A DNA stretch of 64,000 bases, taken from the NCBI GenBank assembly GCA_963836355.1, contig CAWIJO010000020.1, forward strand, positions 186,001-250,000, given 5' to 3'. The position numbers and the translations under genes were made by a program. The stretch's first letter is position 1. Each line of letters opens with the position of its first letter. This stretch comes from Palsa-506 sp963836355 (GTDB taxonomy: Bacteria > Actinomycetota > Actinomycetes > Streptosporangiales > Streptosporangiaceae). A model generated the notes under the pieces. That model was not told where the DNA came from, made no database searches, and saw only the letters and a program-made list of their open reading frames with translations. Of the stretch, positions 1 through 8,867 are shown one piece after another.

Positions 1-2156
1 ACGGTCTGGGCGCCGAAGGTGAGACCGTCAATGACCCCGAGCAGTGGCTGCCGCTCGGCGGCCGGCTGCGGCAGGCCGCCGGCGCACCTGAGCAGCAGCG
101 GCTGCGGGTGGCCGGCGCAGGCAAGCGAGATCCGGACGGGGGCGGCCGGCGAGGCGGCCGGGGTGACCTCGCCGTGCACCAGCGTCAGGAACCTGGCCTG
201 CTCGCCCTCGTCCAGGATGAGATCATTCAGCCGCCCGAGCACGGCCCCGATATCGTGCCCTTCACGCGCCAGGATGCGCAGCGTGTGCCTGGCCAGGCTG
301 GCGACGGCAGCGGCGGCCGGCCCGCGGCCGCAGACATCGGCGACCACGAACCGCCAGCGGTCCGCGCCGACCGGGAAGACGTCGTAGAAGTCGCTCCCGG
401 GCTGCCCGGCTCCGGCTGGGCCCTCGTATGCCGCGGCAAGCTCGATGCCCGGGATTTGCGGCAGGCAGGCAGGCAACGGCACTGGCTGCGGTATCCGGCT
501 GGCGAACTGGTGACTGGCCCGCTGCCGCGCGTTGCCGAGGGCAAGCGCGGTCCGGCGGGCCATGCCGTCGGCAAGCTCGGTTACCTCGGCCGGCAGCCGC
601 CCGCCGGCCTCGCCGCCGATGGCCAGCATGCCGAGGCTGCCGTCGGTACCGGTCAGCGGGAAGCACCAGGCCCCGTCGGCCGCCAGTTGCGCAGTTCCGG
701 CCGGGGGGACCAGGCCCGGCAGCTCGCCTGCTGGCGGCTCGCCGCCCGGCCCGGCGGCAGGATCGCCGATGGTCAGCGGCAGGCGCTGGCCGCAGCCGCG
801 GCCACGGGCCTGGTCCGCCGGAAACGCGTCAACCCCGATCGGCGGAAGAGCATGCTCAAGGAGCCAGCCCAGCGCGTCGGCGCGCGACCCATCGGCGTGG
901 CAGAAGTAGACCGGCCGCAGCGTCCCGCCGGAGTCTGCCAGCAGCACCGCGCACCAGCTGGCCAGCTGAGGGACCACCAGCTGAGCCGCAAGGGCAACTA
1001 TCTTCTCCTGGTCAAGGTGGCTGGCCAGCATCTCGCCCGCCTCGCCCAGGAAGCTGACCCGGGCCAGCCTGGCCCGCTCCAGCTCGCCGAGCCTGGCCCG
1101 TTCCAGCGTCGCAGCAGACCGGTCGGCCAGGTCCTGCAGCCGCGCCGCATCGCGCTCGCGGAACCGGCCGCGCTCGGCGGCGACGGCGGCAAGCACCCCC
1201 GTCACCCGCCCTTCCGCCAGCAGCGGAACCGTGACCAGGGAAAGCGCCGACTCGGCCAGGGCCCTGGCCGGGCCCGCCGCGACGGTAGCCGAGCTCACCG
1301 CAAGCTGCGCCAGGCCGGCTCCGCTGGCCGGGCCAGCACCCGCCGCTGCCCGCACCTTCAGTTCGCCGTCATCGCCGACCGCGAGCAGGTAAGCAGCGTC
1401 CGCCGTCATCATCGCCCGAGCGGCCTCGACCGTGTGACTGAGCAGTTCCTCGTAGCCGAGCCTGCCGAGGTTCCGGCGGGCCCAGACCGGAAGTCCGGCA
1501 ACGGGCGGCTCGCTGCCGGGCAGCAGATCCCTGGCCGGCCGGCCGGCACTGGTGGCCGGCTGGCCCGCCCCGACCGTCCCGGCGGCCGTCAGCATGCCGG
1601 TGGCGCCTGCCCGCCTGGCGGGGCCGGCCTGCTTGGCCGGCCGCTGGCCAGCGGGCCGGCCTGACGCGCCGCCCGCAGACCCGCCCGGCTCGGCGCGGCG
1701 GCTTGGCCTGGCCGTCTCGTCGGCCGCATCGAGGTCGGCCAGGCCCAGCCGGAACCACACCGCCTTTGCCGTCCGCGCGTACGTGACGCCCCAGGATGAG
1801 GCAAGCTCGGACGGCAGCATGAGCCCGCGGCCGCTGGTCCGCTCCGCCTCGGTTATCTCGCCCTGCTGCGGATCGGGAATCAGCTGGACCGGATGGCGGT
1901 CGAGCACCACCACCTCAACCGCCCCGGCCGCCAGCCGGCAAGTCACCTGCACCGGCGTGCCCGCGTGCACAACCGCATTGGTGACCAGCTCGCTGGTGAG
2001 CAGGACTGCATCGTCGACGAGCTCGCCCGGCCCGGTAGACCGGCCAGCTACCTGCCATGTCCGCAGGGTGTCCCGGACGAAGCGGCGCGCTGCTGCGGCT
2101 GCCGCGGGTTCAGGCTGGTACGCCGCTGTCGCGACGAGATCATCCCGTACCTGCAC
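1..2156 (-). CDS. Anti-sigma kinase / GAF / PP2C (SpoIIE-type) phosphatase, C-terminus off the left edge
   Basis: At least 718 residues are visible from a GTG start at 2156; an in-frame stop lies at 2184-2186 upstream, and the frame stays open to base 1. Residues 1-125 form an RsbW-like histidine-kinase-type ATPase with the N-box ELVTNAVVHA and a GRGL glycine box. An Ala/Gly/Pro linker follows, then two GAF-like regions (about 230-345 and 365-545), then a SpoIIE/PP2C phosphatase from about 550 with SDFYDVFPVG and VADVCGRGP carrying metal-binding Asp residues. Proteins of this make-up act in partner-switching control of sigma factors: the kinase half phosphorylates an anti-sigma antagonist and the phosphatase half reverses it, with GAF domains as sensors. 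Targets cannot be told from the window. The last part of the phosphatase domain is missing only because the window ends. Confidence 0.88.
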   Translation of the reverse strand, partial: MQVRDDLVATAAYQPEPAAAAAARRFVRDTLRTWQVAGRSTGPGELVDDAVLLTSELVTNAVVHAGTPVQVTCRLAAGAVEVVVLDRHPVQLIPDPQQGEITEAERTSGRGLMLPSELASSWGVTYARTAKAVWFRLGLADLDAADETARPSRRAEPGGSAGGASGRPAGQRPAKQAGPARRAGATGMLTAAGTVGAGQPATSAGRPARDLLPGSEPPVAGLPVWARRNLGRLGYEELLSHTVEAARAMMTADAAYLLAVGDDGELKVRAAAGAGPASGAGLAQLAVSSATVAAGPARALAESALSLVTVPLLAEGRVTGVLAAVAAERGRFRERDAARLQDLADRSAATLERARLGELERARLARVSFLGEAGEMLASHLDQEKIVALAAQLVVPQLASWCAVLLADSGGTLRPVYFCHADGSRADALGWLLEHALPPIGVDAFPADQARGRGCGQRLPLTIGDPAAGPGGEPPAGELPGLVPPAGTAQLAADGAWCFPLTGTDGSLGMLAIGGEAGGRLPAEVTELADGMARRTALALGNARQRASHQFASRIPQPVPLPACLPQIPGIELAAAYEGPAGAGQPGSDFYDVFPVGADRWRFVVADVCGRGPAAAAVASLARHTLRILAREGHDIGAVLGRLNDLILDEGEQARFLTLVHGEVTPAASPAAPVRISLACAGHPQPLLLRCAGGLPQPAAERQPLLGVIDGLTFGAQT

Positions 2157-2301
2157 GTGCCCTCTTGACTGCTTGTCGCTCGGTCAGGCCCCGGCGCGGT
2201 CCGGCAGACCGGCGGCCGGGTATCGCGGGAGCCTCTCCGCCCACGTCGCAAGCGGCCATGCCCATGGTGGCAGACTCGCGGTAACGTCACAGGCAAAGCG
2301 C

Positions 2302-2964
2302 TCAGTCCGGGCCGGATGCCGGGCGTGACCAGCCATCGCCAGCGACATACTCACGGACAATCCTGGCCGGAACGCCCGCTACCACGCACTGGCCGGGAAT
2401 CTTGCCCCGGACGACCGAGCCCGCCGCGACGACGACGTTCCTCCCGATGCACGCGCCGGGCAGCACCACGACCCCGGCACCGAGCCAGCTGCCGGCCCCG
2501 ATGGAAACAGCGGCATTACGCGGCCACTGGCGGCCGATCGGCGTCTCCGGGTCCTGGTAGCAGTGGTTCTGGTCGGTGATATAGACATAGGGCCCGGTGA
2601 AGACATCATCGCCGATCAGGATCGAGTGGTGCGCCACGATATGGCTGCCGCGGCCGATCACGCTCCGGTCGCCGATCCGCAGCACCGGGCTGGCACCCAG
2701 GTCCTGTCCGGGCAGCATCCCGGCGCAAAGCGTGACCTGCGCTCCGATCATCGTCTCGTCGCCGATCTCGATCCAGGCTTCGCCGTAGACGGAGCCGGTC
2801 GGGAACGCGATCAAGGACCGGGGGCCGAAGGCCGCGAATCTGCGGCCTGCCCGCGAGTCGGCCGTGATCATCGCCGCCTGCTGCACGGCCCGCCAGGCCT
2901 CGTGCACGAGGCCGGCTGCGGCCGAGCGGCACCGGCTGCGCAGGGCAGCTCGCCAGCGCGGCAT
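2302..2964 (-). CDS. Left-handed beta-helix (hexapeptide repeat) acyltransferase
   Basis: This 220-residue protein has a short helical N-terminus followed by hexapeptide-type repeats such as IGDRSVIGRGSHIVAH, IGDDVFTGPYVYI and IGAGSWLGAGVVVLPGA. These are typical of trimeric acetyl- or acyltransferases that use acetyl-CoA or acyl-ACP. The histidines in SHIVAHHS and the TDQNH stretch fit the active-site region of the WbbJ/LacA-like group. The ATG at 2964 is preferred because the longer frame to 3036 would overlap rlmN; from 2964 the gene starts 7 bp after the rlmN stop, so the two are probably cotranscribed. The acceptor substrate is unknown. Confidence 0.82.
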   Translation of the reverse strand: MPRWRAALRSRCRSAAAGLVHEAWRAVQQAAMITADSRAGRRFAAFGPRSLIAFPTGSVYGEAWIEIGDETMIGAQVTLCAGMLPGQDLGASPVLRIGDRSVIGRGSHIVAHHSILIGDDVFTGPYVYITDQNHCYQDPETPIGRQWPRNAAVSIGAGSWLGAGVVVLPGACIGRNVVVAAGSVVRGKIPGQCVVAGVPARIVREYVAGDGWSRPASGPD

Positions 2965-2971
2965 GGCCTGG

Positions 2972-3940
2972 CTAGCCGTCCGCCCGGCCGGCCGCGCCGC
3001 CGTCTGCCCCGTCGGTCGCCCGGCCGGCCGCGGCAAGCTGCCCGCACGCGCCGTCGATCTGCGTTCCCCTGGTATCGCGGACAGTCACCGGGATGCCCCG
3101 GGCTGCCAGCCTGGCCTCGAACGCGCGCATGTCCCGCGGCCGGGAGGCCGTCCAGCGGGAGCCGGGGGTGGGATTGAGCGGAATCAGGTTAACGTGCGCC
3201 AGCTGGCCGGCCAGCAGGTCGGCCAGGGCGTCGGCCCGCCATGCCTGGTCGTTGATGTCCCTGATCAGGGCGTACTCGATCGACACCCGGCGGCCAGTCG
3301 CAGCGGCGTAGCCCCAGGCGGCGGCGAGCACCTCGGCGACCTGCCAGCGCCTGTTCACCGGCACAAGCTCGTCCCGCAGCTCATCGTCGGGAGCGTGCAG
3401 GGAGACCGCCAGCCGCACGGCCAGCCCTTCCTTCGCCAGCCGCCCGATGGCCGGGACGAGGCCGACGGTAGACACCGTTATCCCGCGCTGGGAGATGCCT
3501 AGCCCGTCGGGCACCGGGTCGGCCATCCGGCGCACGGCGGCGAGCACCCGGGGGTAGTTTGCCAGCGGCTCCCCCATGCCCATGAACACCACGTTGGAGA
3601 CCCGGCCAGGCCCGCCGGGAACCTGTCCGGCCGCCAGCGCCCTGGCGCCGGCCACCACCTGAGCCACGATCTCGGCGGCCGACAGGTTCCTGGTCAGGCC
3701 CGCCTGGCCGGTAGCGCAGAACGGGCAGGCCATCCCGCAGCCCGCCTGGGACGACACGCACATCGTCACCCGGTCCGGATAGCGCATGAGCACCGATTCG
3801 ACGTAGGCGCCGTCGAACGCCCGCCACCGGGTCTTCCTGGTCATGCCCTGATCGCAGGCGAGCTCGAGGTCAGCCGTCAGCAGCCTGGGCAGCAGCGCTC
3901 CGGCCAGGTCGGCGCGAACCCCGGCCGGCAGGTCGGTCAT
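2972..3940 (-). CDS. rlmN: 23S rRNA (adenine2503-C2)-methyltransferase / tRNA methyltransferase RlmN, N-terminus missing from this frame
   Basis: A radical-SAM enzyme that methylates C2 of A2503 in 23S rRNA and of A37 in some tRNAs. The 322 residues from ATG 3940 contain the cluster motif CGMACPFC (about residues 68-75), GMGEPLANY, and HAPDDELRDELVPVNRR. The C-terminal region DTRGTQIDGACGQL supplies the second catalytic Cys. Homology clearly continues upstream of this ATG in the same frame (RFRADQLSWHYFGRL, PPRHLADLDPASRR, reaching about 4075). No ATG, GTG or TTG occurs in that frame before the stop at 4292-4294. The natural start is probably ATG 4203 in another frame, so the gene looks frameshifted (see 3941-4203). 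Confidence 0.9.
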   Translation of the reverse strand: MTDLPAGVRADLAGALLPRLLTADLELACDQGMTRKTRWRAFDGAYVESVLMRYPDRVTMCVSSQAGCGMACPFCATGQAGLTRNLSAAEIVAQVVAGARALAAGQVPGGPGRVSNVVFMGMGEPLANYPRVLAAVRRMADPVPDGLGISQRGITVSTVGLVPAIGRLAKEGLAVRLAVSLHAPDDELRDELVPVNRRWQVAEVLAAAWGYAAATGRRVSIEYALIRDINDQAWRADALADLLAGQLAHVNLIPLNPTPGSRWTASRPRDMRAFEARLAARGIPVTVRDTRGTQIDGACGQLAAAGRATDGADGGAAGRADG

Positions 3941-4203
3941 GTCGCCGGGGTCATCTGTCAGCCGGCCAAAGTAGTGCCAGGACAGCTGGTCAGCGCGGAA
4001 CCGCCGCTGGCCAAGCTCCTCGGCGGCGGCCCGCCGGCTGGCCGGGTCCAGGTCAGCCAGGTGCCGGGGCGGACCCGGCCGGCCGCCATCCGGCCGGCCG
4101 GTCGGCCCGGTCGGCTCGGCCGGCCTGGCAGGTCTGCGGCCAGGCCCGCTGGCAGCCCGCTGGCCGGTGCCGGAAGCGCAGCACTCGGCACCTTGAACTC
4201 CAT
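3941..4203 (-). pseudogene. Displaced N-terminal part of rlmN (apparent frameshift)
   Basis: Read in the rlmN frame, 3941-4075 encodes the conserved RlmN N-terminal region (HLADL, RADQLSWHYFGRL, TDDPGD), but with no start codon. An ATG at 4203 in a different frame opens with MEFKVPSAALP and has AGGCGG just upstream. Actinobacterial RlmN proteins typically begin with a short stretch before PPRHLADL, so this is a fitting start. One indel between about 4075 and 4170, in very G+C-rich and repetitive DNA, would join the two. I cannot tell a sequencing error from a real mutation. Confidence 0.6.
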
Positions 4204-4276
4204 TTCCGCCTGGCCCGGCGGACCGATCCGGGCATGAGCCGTTGCAAACGCTTAACGATATCCGTGTCCGGTTTAG

Positions 4277-5431
4277 GTGACCTGCGGCAAGTCAGTAGAT
4301 TTCGTTAACATGCCAACCTTGCGCAGAGGGCCCAGGGACACCAGGATAGCCGCTCAGCCCGGCGGGCCCCGGGTCCTGCTGGAGAGCGAGAGCCCTTACG
4401 CAAGCAGGCGGGTCGTGGTCGAGTATGACGGTGCGACAACCGCCGCTTACCTGCATGACCAGACCTCGGCGATCGCGGCCACCTGGATCGCCAATCACGA
4501 GCAGGCGCCGGAATCGACCGACCTGACCAGGCTGAACTCCGGCCGTGCTCCGGTAATGCCGGCCGGGCATGCCAAGCATCCGGATGGCAGGCCGGTGCCT
4601 GAGCCGGACCGGCTGCGCGCGATCTGGCTGGAGGAAGGCGACGGCGTCGCGATCCTGGAGAACGGCGAGCTCCTCGCCGTGATCCCCGGCTGGTCAGACA
4701 TGTCCAAGGGCATGCCCGGCTATTGCCGGGACGTCATCGGGCAGACCCCGTTCGGCTGGTCGCTTGACGACGCGATGGAAGGCCTGGGGCCGCGAGTGGA
4801 GCAGGCAGCCAGGTTCTGGCGCTGGCGGGCAGACCACGATGCATGGGCCCGATTCCAGCAGGCCGTGCTTGGCCACCTGCTCGGCAAGCTCGGCCCCGGC
4901 GCCAGGTACTGGGACGTGGGCGGAGGCAAGGAACCGCAGGTCGGGGTGTCCGAGCGGTCGCCGACCGGCTACCGGAACTACACGGTGCTGTCTACCATCG
5001 GGATGTGCAGCCAGCGGATGCCGATAGTCGAGCAACTCAGCGAGAACGTCAGCCCGGAAGCCAGGATCGAGCTAGCCATAGCGACCACGATGCCGAGCAC
5101 GGATGCCGCCCGGATCTTCCTCTGGCTCGCCCAGTACCCGTGGCGGGAGTTGACCTGGTTCGGGCCCGGTCACAGCCTCCGCTGGTATCACGAGCCCGCC
5201 ACCTTCCCGCTCGGCGGCGGGAACGCGGGTGTGCTGCTCCTCGGCGAGCCGGGTGCGCTGCTCGGCCCCGAGGTGCCTGACCTGTCCGGTTTCACGTTCG
5301 CCGGCGACGCGGTTCGCTGGCTGTGGGTCGTCCCGATCAGCGAGCGGGAGCGCCTGCTGGCCCGGGAACGGGGGTCCGCGAGCCTGGTGACGCAGCTTGC
5401 CGCGCAGCGCCGCAGCTGGGTGGTCGGCTAG
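4277..5431 (+). CDS. Suppressor-of-fused (SUFU) domain protein
   Basis: This protein has 384 residues from GTG 4277, or 373 from the in-frame ATG at 4310; neither start has a strong ribosome binding site. The C-terminal half has the SUFU-family pattern: GYRNYTVLSTIGM, an ARIELAI strand, and a final segment with FAGDAVRWLWVVPIS. Bacterial SUFU proteins are often found with toxin/immunity or signalling genes, but their biochemical role is mostly unknown. It is the only plus-strand gene in the first 12 kb. It is divergent from rlmN and convergent with cdsA, so it is a single-gene unit placed in a core operon region. No signal peptide or membrane segment is seen. Confidence 0.75.
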   Translation: MTCGKSVDFVNMPTLRRGPRDTRIAAQPGGPRVLLESESPYASRRVVVEYDGATTAAYLHDQTSAIAATWIANHEQAPESTDLTRLNSGRAPVMPAGHAKHPDGRPVPEPDRLRAIWLEEGDGVAILENGELLAVIPGWSDMSKGMPGYCRDVIGQTPFGWSLDDAMEGLGPRVEQAARFWRWRADHDAWARFQQAVLGHLLGKLGPGARYWDVGGGKEPQVGVSERSPTGYRNYTVLSTIGMCSQRMPIVEQLSENVSPEARIELAIATTMPSTDAARIFLWLAQYPWRELTWFGPGHSLRWYHEPATFPLGGGNAGVLLLGEPGALLGPEVPDLSGFTFAGDAVRWLWVVPISERERLLARERGSASLVTQLAAQRRSWVVG

Positions 5432-5479
5432 TGGCCGGCTGCCGCTAGCACCGGCTGCGGCTAGCACGGCCGCGGCTAG

Positions 5480-5505
5480 CACGGCCGCGGCTAGTGGCGG
5501 CCGTG
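5480..5505. terminator. Candidate bidirectional terminator between the SUFU gene and cdsA
   Basis: CACGGCCGC at 5480-5488 pairs perfectly with GCGGCCGTG at 5497-5505, a 9-bp stem with an 8-nt loop at the convergent junction. The right arm lies in the last codons of cdsA. There is no T-tract, as is common for actinobacterial hairpins. Just upstream, CTAGCACGGCCGCGG is tandemly repeated (5461-5490). Confidence 0.5.
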
Positions 5506-6324
5506 CGGGATGAAGATCGTCAGCAGGAACCAGACCACCGGCGAGACCACGAGCAGCGAGTCGATCCGGTCCAGGACGCCGCCGTGCCCGGGCAGCACCG
5601 AGCCCCAGTCTTTGATGCCCAGATCCCGCTTGATCATCGATGCGGCAAGGTCACCGAGAGTGGCGGTCGCCACGGCGGCGGCGCCGAGGATGATGCCCTG
5701 CCAGACCTGTCCGTGCAGCAGGGTCGTCAGCAGGATCGCCCCGCCGGCCACGCCGAACAGCACGGATCCGGCGAAACCCTCCCAGGTCTTGTTGGGACTG
5801 ATGGTGGGGGCCAGCTGGTGCCTGCCGACCAGGATCCCGGCGAAGTAGCCGCCGACGTCGGAGCAGACTGCCATCGCCACGAAGATGAGCGTCCGCCGGG
5901 ATCCGTCCGGCCTGGCCAGCATCAGCGGGACGAAGACCGCGAGCAGCGGCAGGTAGGCAACGGCGAAGACGCCAGCGGTGAGATCGCGGAGATAACCTGC
6001 CGGGCCGCCGCGCAGCAGCCAGGCCAGCAGCAGGATCACGCTGCCGACGAGGGCAGCCAGCGCTGCCTGCTCGCCGACCCAGTAAGCCAGCCCGAGCATT
6101 GCCGCGCCGCCTGCCGCGACCGGGATCACCGGCAGCGAGATGCCGCGTGCCCCGAACGCCCGGCTCAGCTCCAGCAGCGCAATTCCGACCGCGATGGCGA
6201 CCAGGCCGAGGAAGGTGGCCTTCAGCGTGAAGAGCGTCAGCACGGCAGCACCGCCGAGCGCCGCGCCGACGGCTAGCGCGACCGGCAGGTTACGGCCGGT
6301 GCGGATTTCCTTGCCTTCGCTCAC
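5491..6324 (-). CDS. cdsA: Phosphatidate cytidylyltransferase (CDP-diglyceride synthase)
   Basis: Makes CDP-diacylglycerol from phosphatidate and CTP at the membrane, the entry point to phospholipid synthesis. The 277 residues from GTG 6324 contain about eight hydrophobic segments and the C-terminal CDS signature (SMIKRDLGIKDWG followed by LPGHGGVLDRID), with the metal-binding Asp residues. PTISPNKTWEGF is also typical. GTG 6324 is preferred over the TTG at 6369 because AAAGGCGG lies just upstream. It directly follows frr, a conserved actinobacterial arrangement. Confidence 0.93.
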   Translation of the reverse strand: MSEGKEIRTGRNLPVALAVGAALGGAAVLTLFTLKATFLGLVAIAVGIALLELSRAFGARGISLPVIPVAAGGAAMLGLAYWVGEQAALAALVGSVILLLAWLLRGGPAGYLRDLTAGVFAVAYLPLLAVFVPLMLARPDGSRRTLIFVAMAVCSDVGGYFAGILVGRHQLAPTISPNKTWEGFAGSVLFGVAGGAILLTTLLHGQVWQGIILGAAAVATATLGDLAASMIKRDLGIKDWGSVLPGHGGVLDRIDSLLVVSPVVWFLLTIFIPHGRH

Positions 6325-6370
6325 CGGGCCGCCTTTAGATCGTCCGGCGCGCCGGCGCAATGGTTGCAAG

Positions 6371-6928
6371 CTAGACCTCGAGGAGCTCGGATTCCTTGCG
6401 CTTGAGCAGCTCGTCGACCTGCGTTATGTAGGTATGCGTCAGATCGTCAAGTTCCCGTTCTGCCCGGCGGCCGTCATCCTCGCCCGCCTCGCCGCCCTTG
6501 ACCAGCTTGTCCAGCGAGTCCTTCGCGTGCCTGCGGATGTTGCGGATGGAAACCCTGCTGTCCTCGGCCTTGTGCCGGGCGATCTTGATGTACTCGCGCC
6601 TGCGCTCCTCGGATAGCTCGGGGAAGTTCACCCTGATGATCGCGCCGTCGTTGGACGGGTTGACCCCGAGATCGCTGTTCCTGATCGCCTTCTCGATGGA
6701 GCCCATCGAGGACTTGTCGAAAGGCTGGATGACCACCATGCGCGGCTCGGGCATGTGAAAGGAAGCCAGCTGGTTCAGCGGCGTCTGGCTGCCGTAATAC
6801 TCGGCCGTGATCTTGCTGAACATCGCCGGATGCGCGCGGCCGGTCCGGATGCCGCTGAACTCATCCTTGGCTACCACGACGGCCTTTTCCATCTTCTCCT
6901 CGGCTTCGAGGAGGGTGTCGTCAATCAC
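6371..6928 (-). CDS. frr: Ribosome recycling factor
   Basis: A 185-residue protein, the standard RRF length, from GTG 6928 with AGGAG about 7 nt upstream; an open frame continues upstream to 7009 but has no RRF homology. It splits post-termination ribosomes together with EF-G. Family hallmarks are EEKMEKAVVVAKDEFSGIRTGR near the start (split here: MEKAVVVAKDEF, then SGIRTGRAHP), and RVNFPELSEERRREY, both seen intact. It is 109 bp downstream of pyrH and 46 bp upstream of cdsA, so it is in the rpsB-tsf-pyrH-frr-cdsA block. Confidence 0.96.
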   Translation of the reverse strand: MIDDTLLEAEEKMEKAVVVAKDEFSGIRTGRAHPAMFSKITAEYYGSQTPLNQLASFHMPEPRMVVIQPFDKSSMGSIEKAIRNSDLGVNPSNDGAIIRVNFPELSEERRREYIKIARHKAEDSRVSIRNIRRHAKDSLDKLVKGGEAGEDDGRRAERELDDLTHTYITQVDELLKRKESELLEV

Positions 6929-7037
6929 TGCGGCTCCTGTGGGTCCGTCCATAGTCCCGGCGCACCCGCGGGCGCCGGCATCTTCCATGGTGCCAGGCGG
7001 GAAAGGCACGCAGTGCCCGGCATCGCCGCTACGGTCA

Positions 7038-7850
7038 TCAGCGGGCAGACCGGCTGACCAGCGTGCCGATCTTCTCGCCCCGCGCCGCGCGCAGCACGTT
7101 GCCCTCCCCCATCAGGTCAAACACCACGATCGGCAGGTCGTTATCCATGCACAGACTGACCGCGGTCGAGTCCATGACGCGCAGCCCACGGCGCAGCACC
7201 TCGCCGTAGTCCAGCTGGTCGAACCGGACAGCGTCGGGCGACAGCCGCGGGTCGGCGTCGTATACCCCGTCGACCTGCGTGCCCTTGAGCACCGCCTGGG
7301 CACCGATCTCCAGCGCCCGCTGCGCAGCACAAGTATCGGTGGAGAAGAACGGCGCGCCGAGCCCGGCGCCGAAGATGACCACCCGGCCCTTCTCCAGATG
7401 CCTGATCGCCTTGCGCGGGATGTAGGGCTCAGCGACCTGGCCCATGGTGATCGCGGTCTGCACCCGGGTTTCCATGCCAAGCTTCTCCAGCACATCCTGC
7501 AGGGCAAGGCAGTTGATGACGGTGCCAAGCATGCCCATATAGTCCGCGCGGGAGCGGTCGATGCCGCCGCGCGCGGACAGCGTGGCGCCGCGGAACATGT
7601 TCCCGCCACCCACCACGGCCGCGATCTGGATGTCCTCGCTGCACGCCGTCGTGATCTCCCTGGCGATATGGGCAACCACGTCCGGGGAGATGCCCAGCGG
7701 CTCGTCGCCGGCGAACGCCTCGCCGGACAGCTTCAGTACCACCCGGTGCCAGCTCGGATGCGTATTGTCGCTGACGGCGCGGCGATGATCCGGCGCGGCC
7801 ACCTGATTCAAGGCCGCATCGTCGCTGACTGGAATGGCGCCAATGTGCAC
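7038..7850 (-). CDS. pyrH: UMP kinase (uridylate kinase)
   Basis: Phosphorylates UMP to UDP with ATP; amino-acid-kinase fold, hexameric in bacteria. The core starts with HRVVLKLSGEAFAG and includes VVGGGNMFRG, ARADYMGML-type residues (here SRADYMGMLGTVIN) and a C-terminal VVFDLMGEGN. I choose GTG 7850 (270 residues) because a GGAGG lies 8 nt upstream. The frame runs open to 7973, but that part overlaps tsf. The N-terminal ~30 residues before the kinase fold are not conserved. Confidence 0.94.
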   Translation of the reverse strand: MHIGAIPVSDDAALNQVAAPDHRRAVSDNTHPSWHRVVLKLSGEAFAGDEPLGISPDVVAHIAREITTACSEDIQIAAVVGGGNMFRGATLSARGGIDRSRADYMGMLGTVINCLALQDVLEKLGMETRVQTAITMGQVAEPYIPRKAIRHLEKGRVVIFGAGLGAPFFSTDTCAAQRALEIGAQAVLKGTQVDGVYDADPRLSPDAVRFDQLDYGEVLRRGLRVMDSTAVSLCMDNDLPIVVFDLMGEGNVLRAARGEKIGTLVSRSAR

Positions 7851-7911
7851 GGGCCGCACCCTCCGCTCATGACGGCTGCCGGGCCTGGCGTCGCCGTTAC
7901 TCGTCCTGGGC

Positions 7912-8751
7912 TCACCCAGCCTGGCCGATCTGGAACCTCGCGAAGTTGCGTACCGTGACTTTGCGCTCGGCAAGCACCTGCTTGATCGTCTTCTTCGGGT
8001 CCTTGACGAACGGCTGCTCGACGAGCACGACGTCCTTGAAGAAGGCGTTCACCCGGCCCTCGACGATCTTGGGAATCGCCTGCTCGGGCTTGCCTTCCTC
8101 ACGAGTCATCTGCTCGGCGATCCTGCGCTCCTTCGCCACTATCTCGGCGGGGACGTCGGCGCGGGTGAGATACGCGGGCATGCTCGCCGCTATCTGCTGC
8201 GCGATATCCTTGCCGGTCTCGGCGTCAGCGGAAGCCAACTGCACGAGAACGCCCCGCACCGGCGGCAGCGCCGGGTCGGAGCGGTGCAGGTAGCTCGCGA
8301 TGTAGCCGCCCTCGAGCCGGGCGAACCGGCCTAGCTCGAGCTTTTCCTTGAGCGCCGCGCCAGCTTCATCGATCAACTGCTGGACCGTCACGCCGGGCCG
8401 GATCTCGACGCCGAGCAGCGCGAGCCGGTCGGTGACCTTCGCGGCCATCGCGGCGCGGGCAATGTCGGCGGCTGCCTGCTGGAACTGGTCGGTCTTGGCG
8501 ACGAAATCAGTCTCGCAGTTGAGCTCCACCAGCAGGCCCGCGCTGGTGCCGTCGAGCTCGGCGGTGACCAGGCCGTTCGCCGCTGTGCGCCCAGCCCGCT
8601 TGGTGACATCCTTGGCACCCTTGAGCCGCAGCGTCTCCACTGCCGCGTCAAAGTCGCCCCCGGCGTCCACCAGGGCATTCTTGCAATCGAGCATGCCGGC
8701 GCCGGTCTGCTCGCGCAGCCTCTTCACGTCAGCGGCGCTGTAGTTCGCCAT
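7912..8751 (-). CDS. tsf: Elongation factor Ts
   Basis: The guanine-nucleotide exchange factor for EF-Tu. The 279 residues start with MANYSAADVKRLREQTGAGM, the canonical UBA-like N-terminus. The core signature ELNCETDFVAKTDQF contacts EF-Tu. GAGATGAGGA precedes the ATG. It is 116 bp downstream of rpsB. Length and domain order are normal and there is no low-complexity tail, unlike rpsB. Confidence 0.97.
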   Translation of the reverse strand: MANYSAADVKRLREQTGAGMLDCKNALVDAGGDFDAAVETLRLKGAKDVTKRAGRTAANGLVTAELDGTSAGLLVELNCETDFVAKTDQFQQAAADIARAAMAAKVTDRLALLGVEIRPGVTVQQLIDEAGAALKEKLELGRFARLEGGYIASYLHRSDPALPPVRGVLVQLASADAETGKDIAQQIAASMPAYLTRADVPAEIVAKERRIAEQMTREEGKPEQAIPKIVEGRVNAFFKDVVLVEQPFVKDPKKTIKQVLAERKVTVRNFARFQIGQAG

Positions 8752-8867
8752 TTCCTCATCTCTCGCTTCGTCTTGTCATGGCGGCTGCCTGGCGGCCCAG
8801 CTGGCGGGCCGGCGAGCACCAGGCGGCCGGTCCAGCGCGGCGGGCGCGCTGGCCGGGCGCCGCAGGG

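Noticed and set aside
108..1664. Long plus-strand open frame of 518 codons
   Set aside because: It is the antisense of the PP2C regulator, whose minus-strand reading shows clear ATPase, GAF and SpoIIE motifs; the plus reading has no domain.
4246..4280. Possible third copy of the 46-bp element (TTAAC, ATCCG, TCCGG in order)
   Set aside because: Spacing differs and the second arm is missing, so the match may be chance.
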